A DNA stretch of 64,000 nucleotides from Neopestalotiopsis rosae (GCA_023078685.1 JALGAS010000006.1:1860001-1924000), one strand, 5' to 3'. Counted from the stretch's first letter, positions 22,421 to 34,216 are shown. Numbers and translations are program-made. The notes: a model not told the origin generated them from the sequence alone.

Positions 22421-22570
22421 TGTGGTTGGGGAGCTACCTGGGCAGTATTAGAGAAGGTACAAACAATATTAATTTAGATGGTTTCTTGGTCCAACGGTTC
22501 TGACGTATCTAGTTGCCTTTGACGCAACTCCCAGCTTGTGTTGTCGAAGTATTGAAGAAAAAAAAAAAAA
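22421..22570 (+). repeat. Direct repeat copy 2: tRNA-Gln(UUG)-like head ending in an A-run
   Basis: The second copy keeps a better tRNA-Gln 5' half: tggtccaacgg A box, then a perfect stem agttgc/gcaact around loop ctttgac, which would place anticodon TTG (Gln). The T arm is missing; instead the sequence runs to a 13-base A-run at 22558-22570. A tRNA head, loss of the 3' half and an A tail resemble a retroposed tRNA or SINE-like element. Confidence 0.5.
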
Positions 22571-22824
22571 GAACTTGATGAAGAAGCCTAGGTATAGAAG
22601 CCTAAGTAGATACCGAGTGGGTTTACCATATTCCAATGACATTAACTGTACAAACGTCTACAGTACTAAAAGCCGTCAATGCCAAATATTAAATCCGGAT
22701 TAGGTGTAGAATGACTAAACCCGTCGAGGCCCCCGATGTACATATGCACATGCGAAGGCTACCGACGTGACCTGCCACAGGGCTGGAAAGGGGGGGAAAA
22801 AAAACATGCATCTTTCTCCTCGCC

Positions 22825-24056
22825 CTATCCACCCCATTTACTGTTCACAGCATCGTAGAGACTTTGATTCACCGACAAAACACTCCCATGCCGGAGATTA
22901 CTCGGAAAAGCCGAGCGACTGCTCGCTGTCCAGACGTTACCCTTAGGGTTCGTGCTCTCATAGGGTCGGTATCCGTCGCTGCCATAAAAGTCAAGGAGAA
23001 CATGAACTTTACCGTCGACCTGGTTGTCCCTGTAAGCCGCAGGGCCCTCGACGGATGACGTGATGATGCCAGAGCTGCCGCCCGCGCGCGTCCACGAGCC
23101 AAACAAGCCCGACGTCGAGTACTCTACAAACACAGTCTTGGCCGACTCGTCCTTGAGGAAGCGCAGATAGTTTGTTCCGGTATTGTCGAGCGGCAGAATG
23201 TCCAGGTCAATGACGTTGAAAGTCGACTTGTCAATGTACGTCTTTGGCGCGGTAAAGGTCTTGAAGTCACTGGTGTAGGCATACCGAATGATGATGTTGG
23301 ATGGACTACCAGTATGCGAGGTGTCCGACGTCGAATACTACAAAACCCAGAACTTTAGCGACGGCAGGTTTATAAGAGAAGATCGATGCGTTGACTTACA
23401 AATTTAGATGCCCAATGTACCAAGTATTGGTCTAAGGTTGATTGATCAGCGCTCGGCGGCGATGAATGCACGGAGATAATTCGATGACTTACTTTTCGAC
23501 GTGTCCCATATAGCCTCGGGGGCCCAGACCATACCCGCCGTGGCATCTTCGACTGTCACCAGCCTCTCGTTGGTCCAGTTGACCAGGTCGGTGCTCTCCC
23601 ATACGAATATGCCGCGCGATCCAGTTCTCTGAGCAGCATCCCAAGTTGTCTGTTGCCAATCATCAGCTTACTCCGCCACATAAACAAAGTGCTTCGGTGC
23701 TGTTTCCCTACCTTGCCGATATCGAGATCGGTGCCGACGATATACCACTTCTTCCCGGCTTCGGAGCCGCCACCCTGCACAATCGCCGGATCCCTGACGC
23801 CGCCCGTACCCTTGGTCGGCTTGATGACTGGCTGGCCCTTGTTCAGGGCCTTGAAGGACACCGCATTATTGCCGTTGCTCAGATAAAAATACACATACGG
23901 ATCGGCTCCGAGAAAGAAGGCTCCGAGATATCCGACAAGGCTGGTGTCGGCTCTGCTGACGATGGGCGTCCCGAGCGCTCCGTGATCGATCGGATTGGAT
24001 ATGCTGAGCTGCGCCCATAGGACGACAGCCAGTGAGAATCGCAAAATGGAATACAT
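22825..24056 (-). CDS. Secreted glycoside hydrolase family 43-like enzyme
   Basis: Four exons read leftward: 24056..23712, 23649..23493, 23431..23400 and 23337..22825, giving 348 residues. The signal peptide is residues 1 to about 20 (MYSILRFSLAVVLWAQLSIS). Five-bladed beta-propeller motifs of GH43 are present: GGVRDPAI with the likely base Asp89, VWAPEAIWD (156-164), LDILPLDN in the centre and SSVEGPAAYRD, whose Glu in EGP is the usual catalytic acid. Exon joins restore the expected texts (GKTTWDAAQRTGSRGIF and KNQYLVHWASKF). It probably removes arabinose or xylose side chains or cuts arabinan outside the cell; substrate within GH43 cannot be decided. Other wall enzymes in the window (pectin esterase, GH3) fit the same use. 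An in-frame ATG lies further upstream (24146), but the signal peptide favours 24056. Confidence 0.88.
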
Positions 24057-24865
24057 GACTGTTTCACAAGTGGCGGAAAAGACGGAAAAATCGACAGAAC
24101 CTCCCTCCCATACGTCTGACAGCAGGGATTTGTGAAAAACAAACAAGGAACATTTTGGAGGGTTCCGTGGTGAAGAGAGTTTTTACTTCTTCCCAAACGC
24201 CAAGCATGGTTCCAATTTGGGTTGCGGAGCCTAGAGTCCCATATTAGCAACATCGCGGCACTCGGGGTCGATAGACTCCCCAATACGGCAATCTAGGGGT
24301 AAACATCGGATCTGGCATTTTGTTATAAGTGGTGGAACATTTGGTGGAAAGGCTGCACATGATGGTTTGGACGAGAAAAGCATGTTCAATTGATCTCAAT
24401 AATCATACTCTGCGTACCTGATCGATCTGCGATAGTTTAGTGCAGTATACGATGCTGCAGTCGCGTATGCATCAGCCATGTACAACATATAAGAGTTTAT
24501 TCTTAAAAAGAACAAGCAAACAAAAGCGCCACACTGATTAATGTAGCATTCGGATTGTTCCCGAGACCAGGGCGCCGGAGATAAGAACTTCAGATGAATT
24601 CCCAGTTATTGTGCAGAAATGCTCACTATACCAGCTTGTGCACGGCTTCAACATTGTCTTGGCACTATAAGTGATGCTGCTTGGTGGAAAAAACATGACT
24701 TGGCAGCGACCGTGGGTCTTGTGCCCCCTATAATCTTGTATACCATGGTAAACATGTTTATAAAATGATTTTGAGAGCCTCTACTCAAGAAGTTGCATGC
24801 CTTTCGCTGGCAACTGCTTTTGGCCCAACAATAATAGTACGACTGGCTTTCAGGACTACAGCAAC
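24057..24865. other. Divergent promoter region of GH43 and LPMO-like genes
   Basis: 809 bp between two head-to-head secreted-enzyme genes. No gene was recognised. It could carry shared regulatory sites for carbohydrate response, though no specific operator was identified by eye. Confidence 0.4.
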
Positions 24866-25664
24866 ATGGCCAGATTCTTGAAGAGTATTGCCGCCCTCGG
24901 CTTGATGACGAGTGTGCTGGGACACGCCGTGATGCAAACGCCGCAGCCAAGAGTTGTGAGTACCAAAGCAGAATCCGTGGGAAGGAGTATTATATCTGAC
25001 CATGAATCTAGAGCGGTGACAAGCAAGTTGAGCTTTGCGGCGCGGCAGTTACGACTGCACTTGAGAAAGGTGAGCCTGCATCAAGACTTTTGTCTATTGC
25101 GAGAGGAATGACACTGATTTTTGGCAACAACCAGATCTTGCGGGTCCCATCGAGGATGCGCTGGCGAAGGACGATGGCACATACGACTGCAATGCGTACC
25201 AATGCCGAGGATATCAGTATGAGGATAATACCGACAATGTATACAACTACACAGTTGGAGAGTTCATCTCGTTTCATATCGACCTCGTAGCAGGTCATCA
25301 CCCTGGTTGGGCTGTACGTTTAGAACGCGATATGATTTTTCACCAATTTGTGTGCAGCAAGCTGATTGCAGAGCAGAACCTGTCCGCCGTTGACATTGCC
25401 TCGAACACCATCATTGGCGATCCGCTCATCACCTGGGCCGACTGGCCCATCTCTGGCACAAACGATGACAGTAAGTCAGCAAGCCATAGTCGATTGACAA
25501 TACGGGTATTGACATATTTCGCAGTCAACTTCAACACCACAATCCCCGAATCTCTGGCCGAACCTTGCGCTGAGGCTGGAACATGTATCTTGCAATGGTA
25601 TTGGTGGTCCGACAGCAACAGCCAGACTTACATCAGCTGTCTGGACTTTTACGTCACGGCATAG
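24866..25664 (+). CDS. Secreted LPMO-like (His-brace) protein
   Basis: Five exons, 24866..24955, 25012..25069, 25135..25313, 25374..25470 and 25525..25664, give 187 residues with consistent phases. The signal peptide ends at Gly19, leaving His20 as first mature residue (HAVMQTPQPRV), the hallmark of copper His-brace proteins. Other conserved-looking parts are VELCGAAV, a CNAYQCRGYQYEDN segment, YTVGEFISFHIDL, GHHPGWA carrying the likely second copper His, VDIASNTIIGDPL, and the final CILQWYWWSDSNSQTYISCLDF. This order matches fungal chitin-binding type-4/LPMO-like secreted proteins that I recall but cannot place in a numbered AA family. It may oxidise chitin or cellulose, or bind copper at the surface. 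The acceptor of exon 4 (AG before CAG AAC) is one of two options. Confidence 0.75.
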
Positions 25665-26358
25665 AGTCCGAGAGCAGACTCCAAGACTCAAGGTCCAGGT
25701 TGTACATGCCTTGCCGTAGGAATGGTCTGTACAAGATAGAGTTTCGGGTATCGATATCTGATATTGCAGCTACAAGGGTCCATCAAATAACCAGGACTAT
25801 TTTGGCAGTGGGTATCATTTGGACTTCACTCTCATTGGTGACCTTTCTGGAATCGGGTCCCAGTAGTGAACTTAACGTTTCCGGTGCTTGACTCGCCATA
25901 TTTTCGTGTTCGCATAGTACAAGGGGACAATCGTCTTCAGCGCATCGCTTTCGCGTTAAAAGAGTGTCGCTCTCAATGAATGCGCAGCTTCTTAAAAAGC
26001 GTTGGTAAAGCATCACGACTACTTTGCTGACACTGAATGACCGATGGTAAGTTGGTGGTCGTCGAAAGGGCGCGCGGGGCGCCTAACAAGTTGGTAGATT
26101 AGATATGTAACTAACAGTGCCTGTCGCATCTACCTGTGCATACTAGCCGCCCCATGCAATAAACTTCAGAATTTTAACCGTTAAAATTTTAGCTATCGAG
26201 CCTCGTATGATTTGTGTGTTACGACCTTTTTTTGATTGAATACGAACTAAATCGGACATAACCAAAATATTCAAACACAAGGCAAGAGCCTGTTTCTTCA
26301 CTTGTTACAGTCTGCTCCATTCTCAATTTTTCCAATCCACACCAGAGAACCTGGCAGC
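25665..26358. other. Intergenic region upstream of MetAP1
   Basis: 694 bp with no supported gene. It ends in an A/T-rich stretch (26160-26280) that includes the palindrome-like ttttaaccgttaaaatttt, then the MetAP1 leader. An in-frame ATG-less extension of the MetAP1 frame reaches 26302. Confidence 0.4.
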
Positions 26359-27720
26359 ATGGGCGACGTTTCGACAGATACGGTGCCCCAGGGCAAGTGC
26401 CAAGGCGCGGACTGTGAAAATGATGCTGGCGCTTTGCAGTGTCCTACATGCCAGAAGCTGGGCATGAAGAATGGTTACTTTTGTTCTCAAGACTGCTTCA
26501 AAAAGAACTGGGTGAGTTCAAGATCGTATATTCAAAAAGCATTGGGCTAATCAACACCCCTCTCTAAAGAGTTCACACAAGACTGTTCATAAGCCAGCGC
26601 CAAGTAAAACACAAAATGCAATCAAGGCAGACTCAGGCACGGGATTCTACAACCCTTTCCCCGGACATGTTTTCACTGGCTCTGTACGACCAGTTTATCC
26701 GCTGTCTCCTAGACGCGCAGTTCCAAAATCCATAAAACATCCTGATTGGGCTGTGACTGGCATACCCAAGGGTGAGAACAAGCTGAGCAGGACAAAGATC
26801 GATATACTCGATGCCAAGGGACAAGAAGCGATGCGCAAGGTGTGCCGCTTAGCGCGCGAAGTCCTGGATATTGTTGCTGCAGAAGTCAAGCCCGGTGTCA
26901 CAACGGATTACCTGGACGAGGTCTGCCACAAGGCCTGTATTGAACGTGATGTACGCTTACCTGAAATCGACGTGTATATACAGTTGACTTGAACATGACT
27001 AACTGCTGCAGTCATACCCTTCGCCACTCAACTACAACAACTTTCCCAAGTCGTTATGTACTTCTCCGAACGAGGTCGTCTGCCACGGCATTCCGGACCA
27101 GCGCGTCCTGCTGGATGGCGACATTCTGAACCTGGACATCTCGCTGTACCACGGGGGCTACCACGCCGACGTGAACGAGACGTACTACGTGGGCGAGCGC
27201 GCCAAGGCCGACGCGGACTCGGTCAGGATCGTCGAGACGACGCGGCAGTGCCTGGACGAGGCCATCAAGCTCATCAAGCCCGGCACGCCGTTCCGCGACT
27301 TTGGCAAGGTCATTGAGAAGCACGCCAAGCTTCACGACTGCAGCGTCGTGGCCAACTGGGGCGGGCACGGCATCAACACGGAATTCCACCCGCCGCCCTG
27401 GATCCCCCATTACGCCAAGAACAAGGCCGTGGGCGTCTGCAAGCCCGGTATGACTTTTACCATTGAGCCCATTCTCACCGTCGGAAAGCCCCGAGAGGTG
27501 TACTGGCCGGATGACTGGACAAACGCGACCGTTGATGGAAAGCGTACTGCGCAATTTGGTGTGTATAGTCCTAGTATTTGTGAGTATGACACTGTCGCTG
27601 ACGTATTTTACAGAACACACATTGCTCGTTACAGAGACGGGTGTCGAGATCTTGACGGCGGCGACAAAGGACTCCCCAGGCGGCCCGGTTCCCATGCCGA
27701 CCACAGCAACTGCTTCATGA
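26359..27720 (+). CDS. Methionine aminopeptidase 1 with N-terminal zinc finger
   Basis: Exons 26359..26511, 26570..26950, 27012..27558 and 27614..27720 give 395 residues. Residues 10-51 hold the MYND-like zinc finger (CQGADCENDAG...CPTC...YFCSQDCFKKNW) that anchors type 1 enzymes to ribosomes. The pita-bread catalytic domain begins about residue 135. Metal ligands are visible: GDILNLDIS and YHGGYHADVNETYYVG (two Asp), GHGINTEFH (His), MTFTIEPIL (Glu), and the last Glu in QFEHTLLVTETGVEIL, restored by the final splice join. It removes initiator methionine from nascent cytosolic proteins whose second residue is small. A housekeeping gene and a reliable anchor for phylogeny of this window. Confidence 0.95.
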
Positions 27721-29505
27721 TGCAGTGCCTTGAGCCAGGTTAAAGACGAGTACGAACTTGCAGTAGGTTATTAGACGTGACGCGTCCACCCGTAAACCAA
27801 CGCCCTGAAGATTTGTGTACCAGGAAAAAGGAGATTGAATGTCACAACCAAGGCTTGGACGAGTGGCAAGGTACCTACCTCGTAGAAGGGACATCTATGC
27901 CGGTATGGGCTGTATGAAGGCCAAGAGGGTAGTATTTCCAATGCCAGGACATGAGATTCGTAATGTTCTAGGCTATAGTTGGAATCGCCGTTGTGGTGCA
28001 AAAAGACACATGCCATAGTGCATTGAGATTTGAGCCAAGTTCCAGGCAGACCGCAGTCTGAGAGCGGGCATCTCATTTGGAACCCGCCTGACATGATCAG
28101 AAATGCAACCGTTCGTGAAGCTCTGCATTGATGGTTCTTGATGAGAGCCGTATACCCGTCATTTCGACAAGGTCTTGAACCAATAGAAAGTGCTGTAAAA
28201 CGTAATACCAAGCATCGCAAAAGTTGTGTCTCTTGGGGAGGATTCGCACGCCACGAAGTTGCATGCCGGAGTGGGTAAGTCCTCAGTGTAACTGTTGCAT
28301 TTTTGTGGCAGGATGTCGTCGTCTTCGCTTCCTCGAATTGTGTATGGAGTCCAGGCGGTATTGGCTCAACTGCAGTATGCGCGCCCGCCTCGACTTCATA
28401 ACGCCGGAGCCTCTCCTCGGCAGATGGCCGGAGACTGAGGAGCGCTTTTCAGTGGGTGGCGGCTCCGGCACGGCGCTTGAAATGTCTGGTCTGGTTCCCG
28501 AAGGTGACTGTGTTTCGCTTGGCATGCGGCTATTCCCCTGCATAATAGATCGAGTGTTGCGTAAGCTACCCCCTTGTCTCTGCCGCATCGAGGAGGTCAG
28601 ATCTGGTGCCAAGCGCCATTTGAGAAACGGCTATTGCCCAAATGCTACACTGCGACTCGGTTAGTCGTGGCGTAATACCGAGCCGGAATGGACGTATGGG
28701 ACGTCCGGCAAAGAACATTACACATTACAAACACTAAATAGAGTTTAGAGTTACTTTGACCTGCATGATGATCATGTTTGCTTCTGTGGGGTAGACGGAC
28801 CCAAACGACACCATAGTCGTTTTCTTTGCTCAATGTTCTGTGATGATTGCGTGACAATCTAGGTGCTCTGCCATAGAAACAAAAAAACCACAAAAGTCTC
28901 GAACGGAAATCGACGAACGAAAGCCATGAGGTTGTACATTTGCTCAAACATGCCACTTGGGAGTGATTGTTGGTATAGATTTTGAGCCTCAAATTAGCAT
29001 CAACACATCAGCGAGCATTGATCTCGAAATCACATCGATTATAGTCAGGCGCTAGCCACATGTGTAAGGTCCAAGGCGGAGTTGTTCGCAGCCAAGGAGT
29101 AGAGCAGTGGCAATTTTGATGACATCTCTTAATAGGACCAGCATTATTCATCCCAATAAACAACCCATCCCAGATCGTGCACCCCGCATAATACTCTTGA
29201 GCATGCGTATTCCGCCAACCTTGCAAACGGCCAAGAGTTACTCTTAAAGGACAGTAGTTGGAAATAAGATGATCCCCATTGGCAGAACACGCAACTCGGC
29301 CTCTTGGCACCAGGGCCGCGAATCACCATATTCTGGGCAGAGATGATGTCTTCAATGCTACACAAGGGCAACCGCGACGACTATAATATGATCGGCTCGC
29401 CAGATCATATCCCTTGAACTGCTCCTCCTCAGGTTCTTCATTCATTCACGGGACACCATTCGAAATAATCTGTAGCTTCAGCCTCGAAGCAGTCTCTCAT
29501 TCAAA
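27721..29505. other. 1.8-kb intergenic region without recognised gene
   Basis: Frames of 100-149 codons occur on both strands (for example 27771-28220 leftward and 28224-28664 rightward) but overlap one another and show no motif or plausible splice structure. The right end holds the promoter of the intradiol dioxygenase, with TATA-like ctataatatg near 29381-29390 about 120 bp before the ATG. Confidence 0.4.
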
Positions 29506-30873
29506 ATGGTCAACTTCAAGAGCATTGCAGCCTCTCTGGCTGTCTCTTCCATCATTGGAAGCGCCATTGCCCACCCGGGTGAGGTCCAGTCTGCCAAGCA
29601 GATCAAGCGTGAGATCGAGAAGTACACCAAGGCCCAGCACAAGGCTGTCCGCTCCATGGCCAAGGTTGAGAACACTCCTCAGGCTCTGGCTCTCAAGGCC
29701 CGTGCCGCCGAGCGTCGTGCTGCCACCGTTGCTGCTCTCCGTGAGAAGCGTGGAATAACCTCCAGTAGGTTCTTCTGATTAGCATTATAGCTTCATCAGC
29801 TCTACAGACTGACCATTGTTCAGAGTCCATGTTCGGCAAGCGATCCCAGACCGATCTCAACAGATACCTGGCCGAGTCCCACGACCTGTCCGAGTTGGGC
29901 TACACCCTCGACACTCCTCTGGAGACTATCTTCGGCTCCAACGCAACCAGCGGTCTGGCCCCCGAGGTCACCATTGGCCCATACTTTGTCTCCGGAGAGT
30001 ACATCCGTACTGACGTGACCGACGGCTCCGCCGGTGTTCCAGTCCACCTGGGTGAGTCCCCTGTTCCATTTTTTTACTGGTCTAGACCTGGTTCATAGAA
30101 ACCTTTCTTGATACATGCTTCATGACGAGCATAAGAATTGTTCCAGTAGTGACTAATACTTTTTTTTTTTCGTACAGACCTGCAGTTCATTGACATCAAC
30201 ACCTACTCCCCGGTCCCCGAGGCTCTCGTCGACATCTGGCACTGCGACGCCGTCGGAGTCTACTCGGGTGTCTCCGCCGGCGGCCAGGGCGGCCTCAACA
30301 CCACCTTCCTGCGCGGTGTTCAGCAGACCGACGCCGACGGCGTCGTCCAGTTCGACACCATCTTCCCCGGCCACTACCAGGGGCGCGCCCACCACATCCA
30401 CCTGCTGGTTAGCGAGGACCCGGAGATCCTGCCCAACGCGACCTACGTCGTGGGCAAGACGGACCACATTGGCCAGATCTTCTTCAACCAGGAGCTCATC
30501 ACGGCCGTCGAGGAGACCTCCCCTTACAGCACCAACACCCAGGGGCTCGTCCTCACCGCCAGCGACGGCATCGCCGCCGGCCAGGCCACCGCCGACCACG
30601 ACCCCCTCGTCGACTACGTCCTCCTCGGCACCACCCTCGAGGAGGGTCTCTTGGCCTTTATCACCATTGGTGTCGACACCACTGCCGACTACTCTGACAA
30701 CTATACCCCTGCTGCCCACTACCAGGAGGGTGGCGGTGTTGACACTGGAAACGGTGGCGGCGGCCCCGGCGGACCTGGGTGAGTACATTCTAATATCGTC
30801 TTGCTAAACGGAAAGATGTTCCAGGACAATTACTTACTCTTTCTGTAGTGGCCCTGGAGGTCCCCCCGCCTAA
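29506..30873 (+). CDS. Secreted intradiol ring-cleavage dioxygenase
   Basis: Exons 29506..29764, 29824..30051, 30178..30778 and 30849..30873 give 370 residues; the second intron has a ten-T tract before its acceptor. Residues 1 to about 22 are a signal peptide (ending SAIA before HPGEV), followed by a long charged helical pro-region. The catalytic part has the non-haem Fe(III) ligands of intradiol enzymes: first Tyr in GPYFVSGEYIR, second Tyr in FPGHYQGRAHHIH, and the two His of RAHHIH. LVDIWHCDAVGVYSG is the typical strand before them. It opens catechol- or hydroxyquinol-type rings between the hydroxyls, here outside the cell, so lignin- or phenolic-derived catechols are likely substrates. 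The tail is Gly/Pro-rich (GNGGGGPGGPG and GPGGPPA) and continues through a 25-bp last exon. Confidence 0.92.
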
Positions 30874-33078
30874 AGGATAAATTCCTTCGTACATATCAAC
30901 AACACTTAGCAGCCGATGTAAGGGGTAAATGTGGCAATCAGTAAATACTTCGATGGAAAAGCTCGGTCGATCTTATCATGCTACCAAATCTTTTGTTTCT
31001 ATTCACTAAAATCAGTTCATTCATTCACATGTAGTCATCAAGGCTCTTTTATGCCATCGTGAATGTACAAGACGTATACAAGGGTTTTCCCTTAGAGAAT
31101 CTCTTCAGATGATGAGTGATGTAAACGTTTTCTGGGCAGGCTCAAGCATAGTCTTCGGCTGAGCAACAAAGCTGCCCTCCCTGCACAGTAAAGTTTCACG
31201 CGAATGCAAGTCCAAAGTCACAAACTACGCTTGAGAATGAATCACTTTGAGCAATCAGACGAGTTCATGTAATGAAAGGCAAACGGGCTTTCGTCCATAG
31301 CCATGTCGCTGAATCCGTTCAAGGTGTGGATCATAGAACAATCGTACACCAAAAAACTCATTGTTCACAACCTTAAAGTTGGTTCTCTGTTGCGTAACAC
31401 CAACCAGTGACTTGAATTTCCGAGGCTTCTACATACTCTTTGTTCTAATAATAGTGAAACGGTGTTGATTTATTGGAAATTTCCCATAAAAGTCTCGCGT
31501 TTCTCATCGTCACCATTTGAAATCCATGTCAACCAACGTACCACCTACAGCTCCCACTAAACGCCCATCTCTATCATTCATTAACACCGACGATGTCTAC
31601 CGCAAACACCTTCACTCTTCCAATCAGAAGTGTTTCCAACGATCAAGGCGGCTCTCATAATGATTCGCCAGTCAGCTATTCTGCCACCACAGGCGCCGGC
31701 GACAAATTCCCGGCGACTGGTCCAACTATCTATGTGTGGGATCCATCGGAGAAATTCATTCCTTTATGTGAAAGCGGTTCGCAAATCCGTGCAAATCCCC
31801 AGGAAGAGCAGCCGTCAAGAAATGCAAATGAGGGTGTGCCGCTTTGGATGCAAAAGGTGTCGGGCATTTCTTAATGCCTGGACAGCAAGTATGATGACCA
31901 TGACAAGCACCGATTACCATCTCGACTGGTCCTGAAACCCTGTCTTCTATAGCAGCCATAGTTGCTCGATTTCTCTTATGGAATGTTGGAGGGCCTCCTC
32001 CAGGTTGATTCCAGAATGACAATCAATCTCTCTACTAATCGAGAAGAATGATGCGATGCTCTATCGTGCATGCCACAAAAAGCTAAAATATGCGCAATTT
32101 TCACCTTTGTTCTTGATATGAATCCGATTTGCCTTAGAAGGTTACGGTATACTGTTCAAAAAACAGATAGCAACGACTGGTGAAAGCATGTGTTTTGCTT
32201 GTTTCTGCTTCTCTATGCGTCATTGCAACCATCAAGTAATGGTATACGGTGGATTCACCAAGGACTCGGCGTCTTCTCTACAGAGCTAATCCATTGCCGA
32301 CCTGCAGCGGCTTCTTCTCGTCCCGGCTGAAAAGCTGTCACAACTTTGGATGCGGTTGACCAGCAAGCACAGTATTTCAATATCTCCCCCGCCCGCATCA
32401 GTCACAAGGCCTATGGCGACAGAACTGCAGTGCCGATCGCCTACTTGCATGCAAATAGTACTTATAATCGCACATGATATTGCAGCACACACAACAAGGA
32501 CTCGGGAGATTTAAAAACATTCAAGGCTCGAGCGCCCTCCGCTTGTGTAGTGAACCCATGTAATCGCCGTCCCTTTCCACCGGTGCAGCAGATGTCAAAT
32601 CGGGGGCTGGGGGGAGGTTTATCTCACTGACTGGAAAAGTGTCCCGAGTCCCCCACCCACACTCCGTCCTATACAGGTATGGAATTCCCAATGCGGAAGT
32701 CAGCTCCCGCTACCACGCAGGCAGGGCCAACTTGGTTCTTGTCGCAATCGCTCCCACTCATTGGCCGGATTTACACGGCTCGAGCCCGATTGCTTTGACC
32801 CTCTCGCTCGGAGAAAATGAAACTCTGTACGTTGCACGGTTGCAGTATTGCTGCAGAGTGTGCGTGCGGCTGCATTTCCCAGGCTATTGGGCTTTTTGCG
32901 TCCTGTTTCTTGGGTATCGCAAGGGAAAAACGTGTAATATATGAATTGAGTTACTCCACCTGTTCATGAAATTCTCGAGTATCGTGTGTTTCGCATTCAA
33001 GAGTATACAACTTTTGACCATATACAAACGACGATCTGCATCGCGGGGCCGTGAGGGGCCTCGAAAGATCCGCACAAC
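30874..33078. other. 2.2-kb intergenic region without recognised gene
   Basis: No supported gene. A 93-codon rightward frame at 31593-31874 has an ATG but no motif, signal or splice support. The region just before 33079 is the 5' flank of the surface-protein gene. Confidence 0.4.
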
Positions 33079-34216
33079 ATGTTAGTCACCATGACTTGGC
33101 GACAAACACTTTTGGCCACAATTCATATCCTGGTAAATGGAGTCGCTTCAAGCAACGTCCAGAACGGCGTCGTATCGAGCATCATCGGCCAGGAAACAAC
33201 AGGACCGAGAGCATGGATCACGGTACAAGCAAATGGCGAAGCCACTACAGTTGTTCCCAGCCTCACGACCACCGACGGGTTCACATCAACCGTCTCGCCG
33301 CCACCGCCAGAGTTGACGCAGATATCGGTGTGGACTTTGACTGTTAGTGGCGCCACCACGACGAGCACCGGCGTCAATCCCGTGGCCACGGCATCGGGTC
33401 CAGGAGAAGCAGGGTCTTTTCTGCTATGTGAAAACTATCAAGGGGATCTTACACCCATGTGCCAACCTGAAGATGGTAGCAGCCTTGAACAAGGATCCGT
33501 GTATTATGGTATACAGCCAGAGTGTGAACAAGCCCATCAGAGGCCACCGAAATGACTTTTTGCTTACAGTGACATGGAACTCAATGTACTTTGCCTCGGG
33601 AAACGCCTCGGTGCAAGTCGAGGGAACGTTTGCAGACGGCGAGGGCTTCGCGTCGGAAGTCATACCTGCAGAGCGCGGATTCTATACGTGGAACACGACA
33701 GACATTTCGCAAAAACTGGCGTCCAATAACGGCTTCCTGGAGGTGTCTCTGTCTCTTATCACTCTAAACACTAGCAACTCCAACGAGACGACGGCCAGTC
33801 GGCAAGAGGGTCCTACTATCATGTTCAGCAGCAGCTCCAGATCGCAGCGATCCGGCAGCCACAGGATAGACGTCCTGACCGTCGTCCTGCCCTCGATGCT
33901 AGGCGTCACCATCCTCGTCGTCATGTGCGCAATTTGCGTCATTCGACGAAAGCGCGCGTCGCTGCCAAGATGGCTGACGCGACTCTTCACCTCGCCGCCT
34001 CATCTCGCTCCTCCGCCCAGGTATAACACCCAGCCGCCGCGCGTCATCACGTTCGACACCAAGCCGCCCAAGATCGACAGCGCCATACCGCGCTACGAGT
34101 TGCAGCTCACGACCCGGGACAGTTGGTCAGCTACGAGTCTGGGCCGCGAGCCTCACCCGGGGCGCAACGTGTTTCGCGAGGAGATGATGAGGCAGAATAG
34201 GCAACGTGGATCATGA
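33079..34216 (+). CDS. Single-pass surface glycoprotein of unknown function
   Basis: Exons 33079..33508 and 33570..34216 (61-bp intron) give 358 residues; the join restores SVYYVTWNSMYF. A signal peptide lies within residues 1-25 (a second ATG at 33091 is also possible). A Thr/Ser/Pro-rich segment follows (to about 110), then a folded extracellular part with CENYQGDLTPMCQPEDGSSL and a beta-rich block (NASVQVEGTFADGEGF, RGFYTWNTTDIS) with several N-glycosylation sequons. One membrane segment (about 253-275, VLPSMLGVTILVVMCAICVI) ends in RRKR, followed by a basic, Pro-rich cytoplasmic tail of about 80 residues. The architecture recalls fungal wall-sensor-like or uncharacterised membrane proteins; no WSC cysteine pattern is seen. 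Function unknown. Confidence 0.75.

Larger units (their letters stand above)
20042..22824. other. 2.8-kb gene-poor region with pseudo-tRNA repeats
   Basis: The left end is the promoter of the DUF2456-like gene. Leftward frames at 20108-20572 and 21258-21878 are open but resemble nothing known. 22117-22570 holds a duplicated tRNA-Gln-like segment and an A-run (listed separately). Overall it looks like decayed or accessory DNA. Confidence 0.4.

Noticed and set aside
28224..28664. 146-codon rightward frame
   Set aside because: Overlapped by a similar-length leftward frame, no motif, no signal peptide, no promoter-like context.
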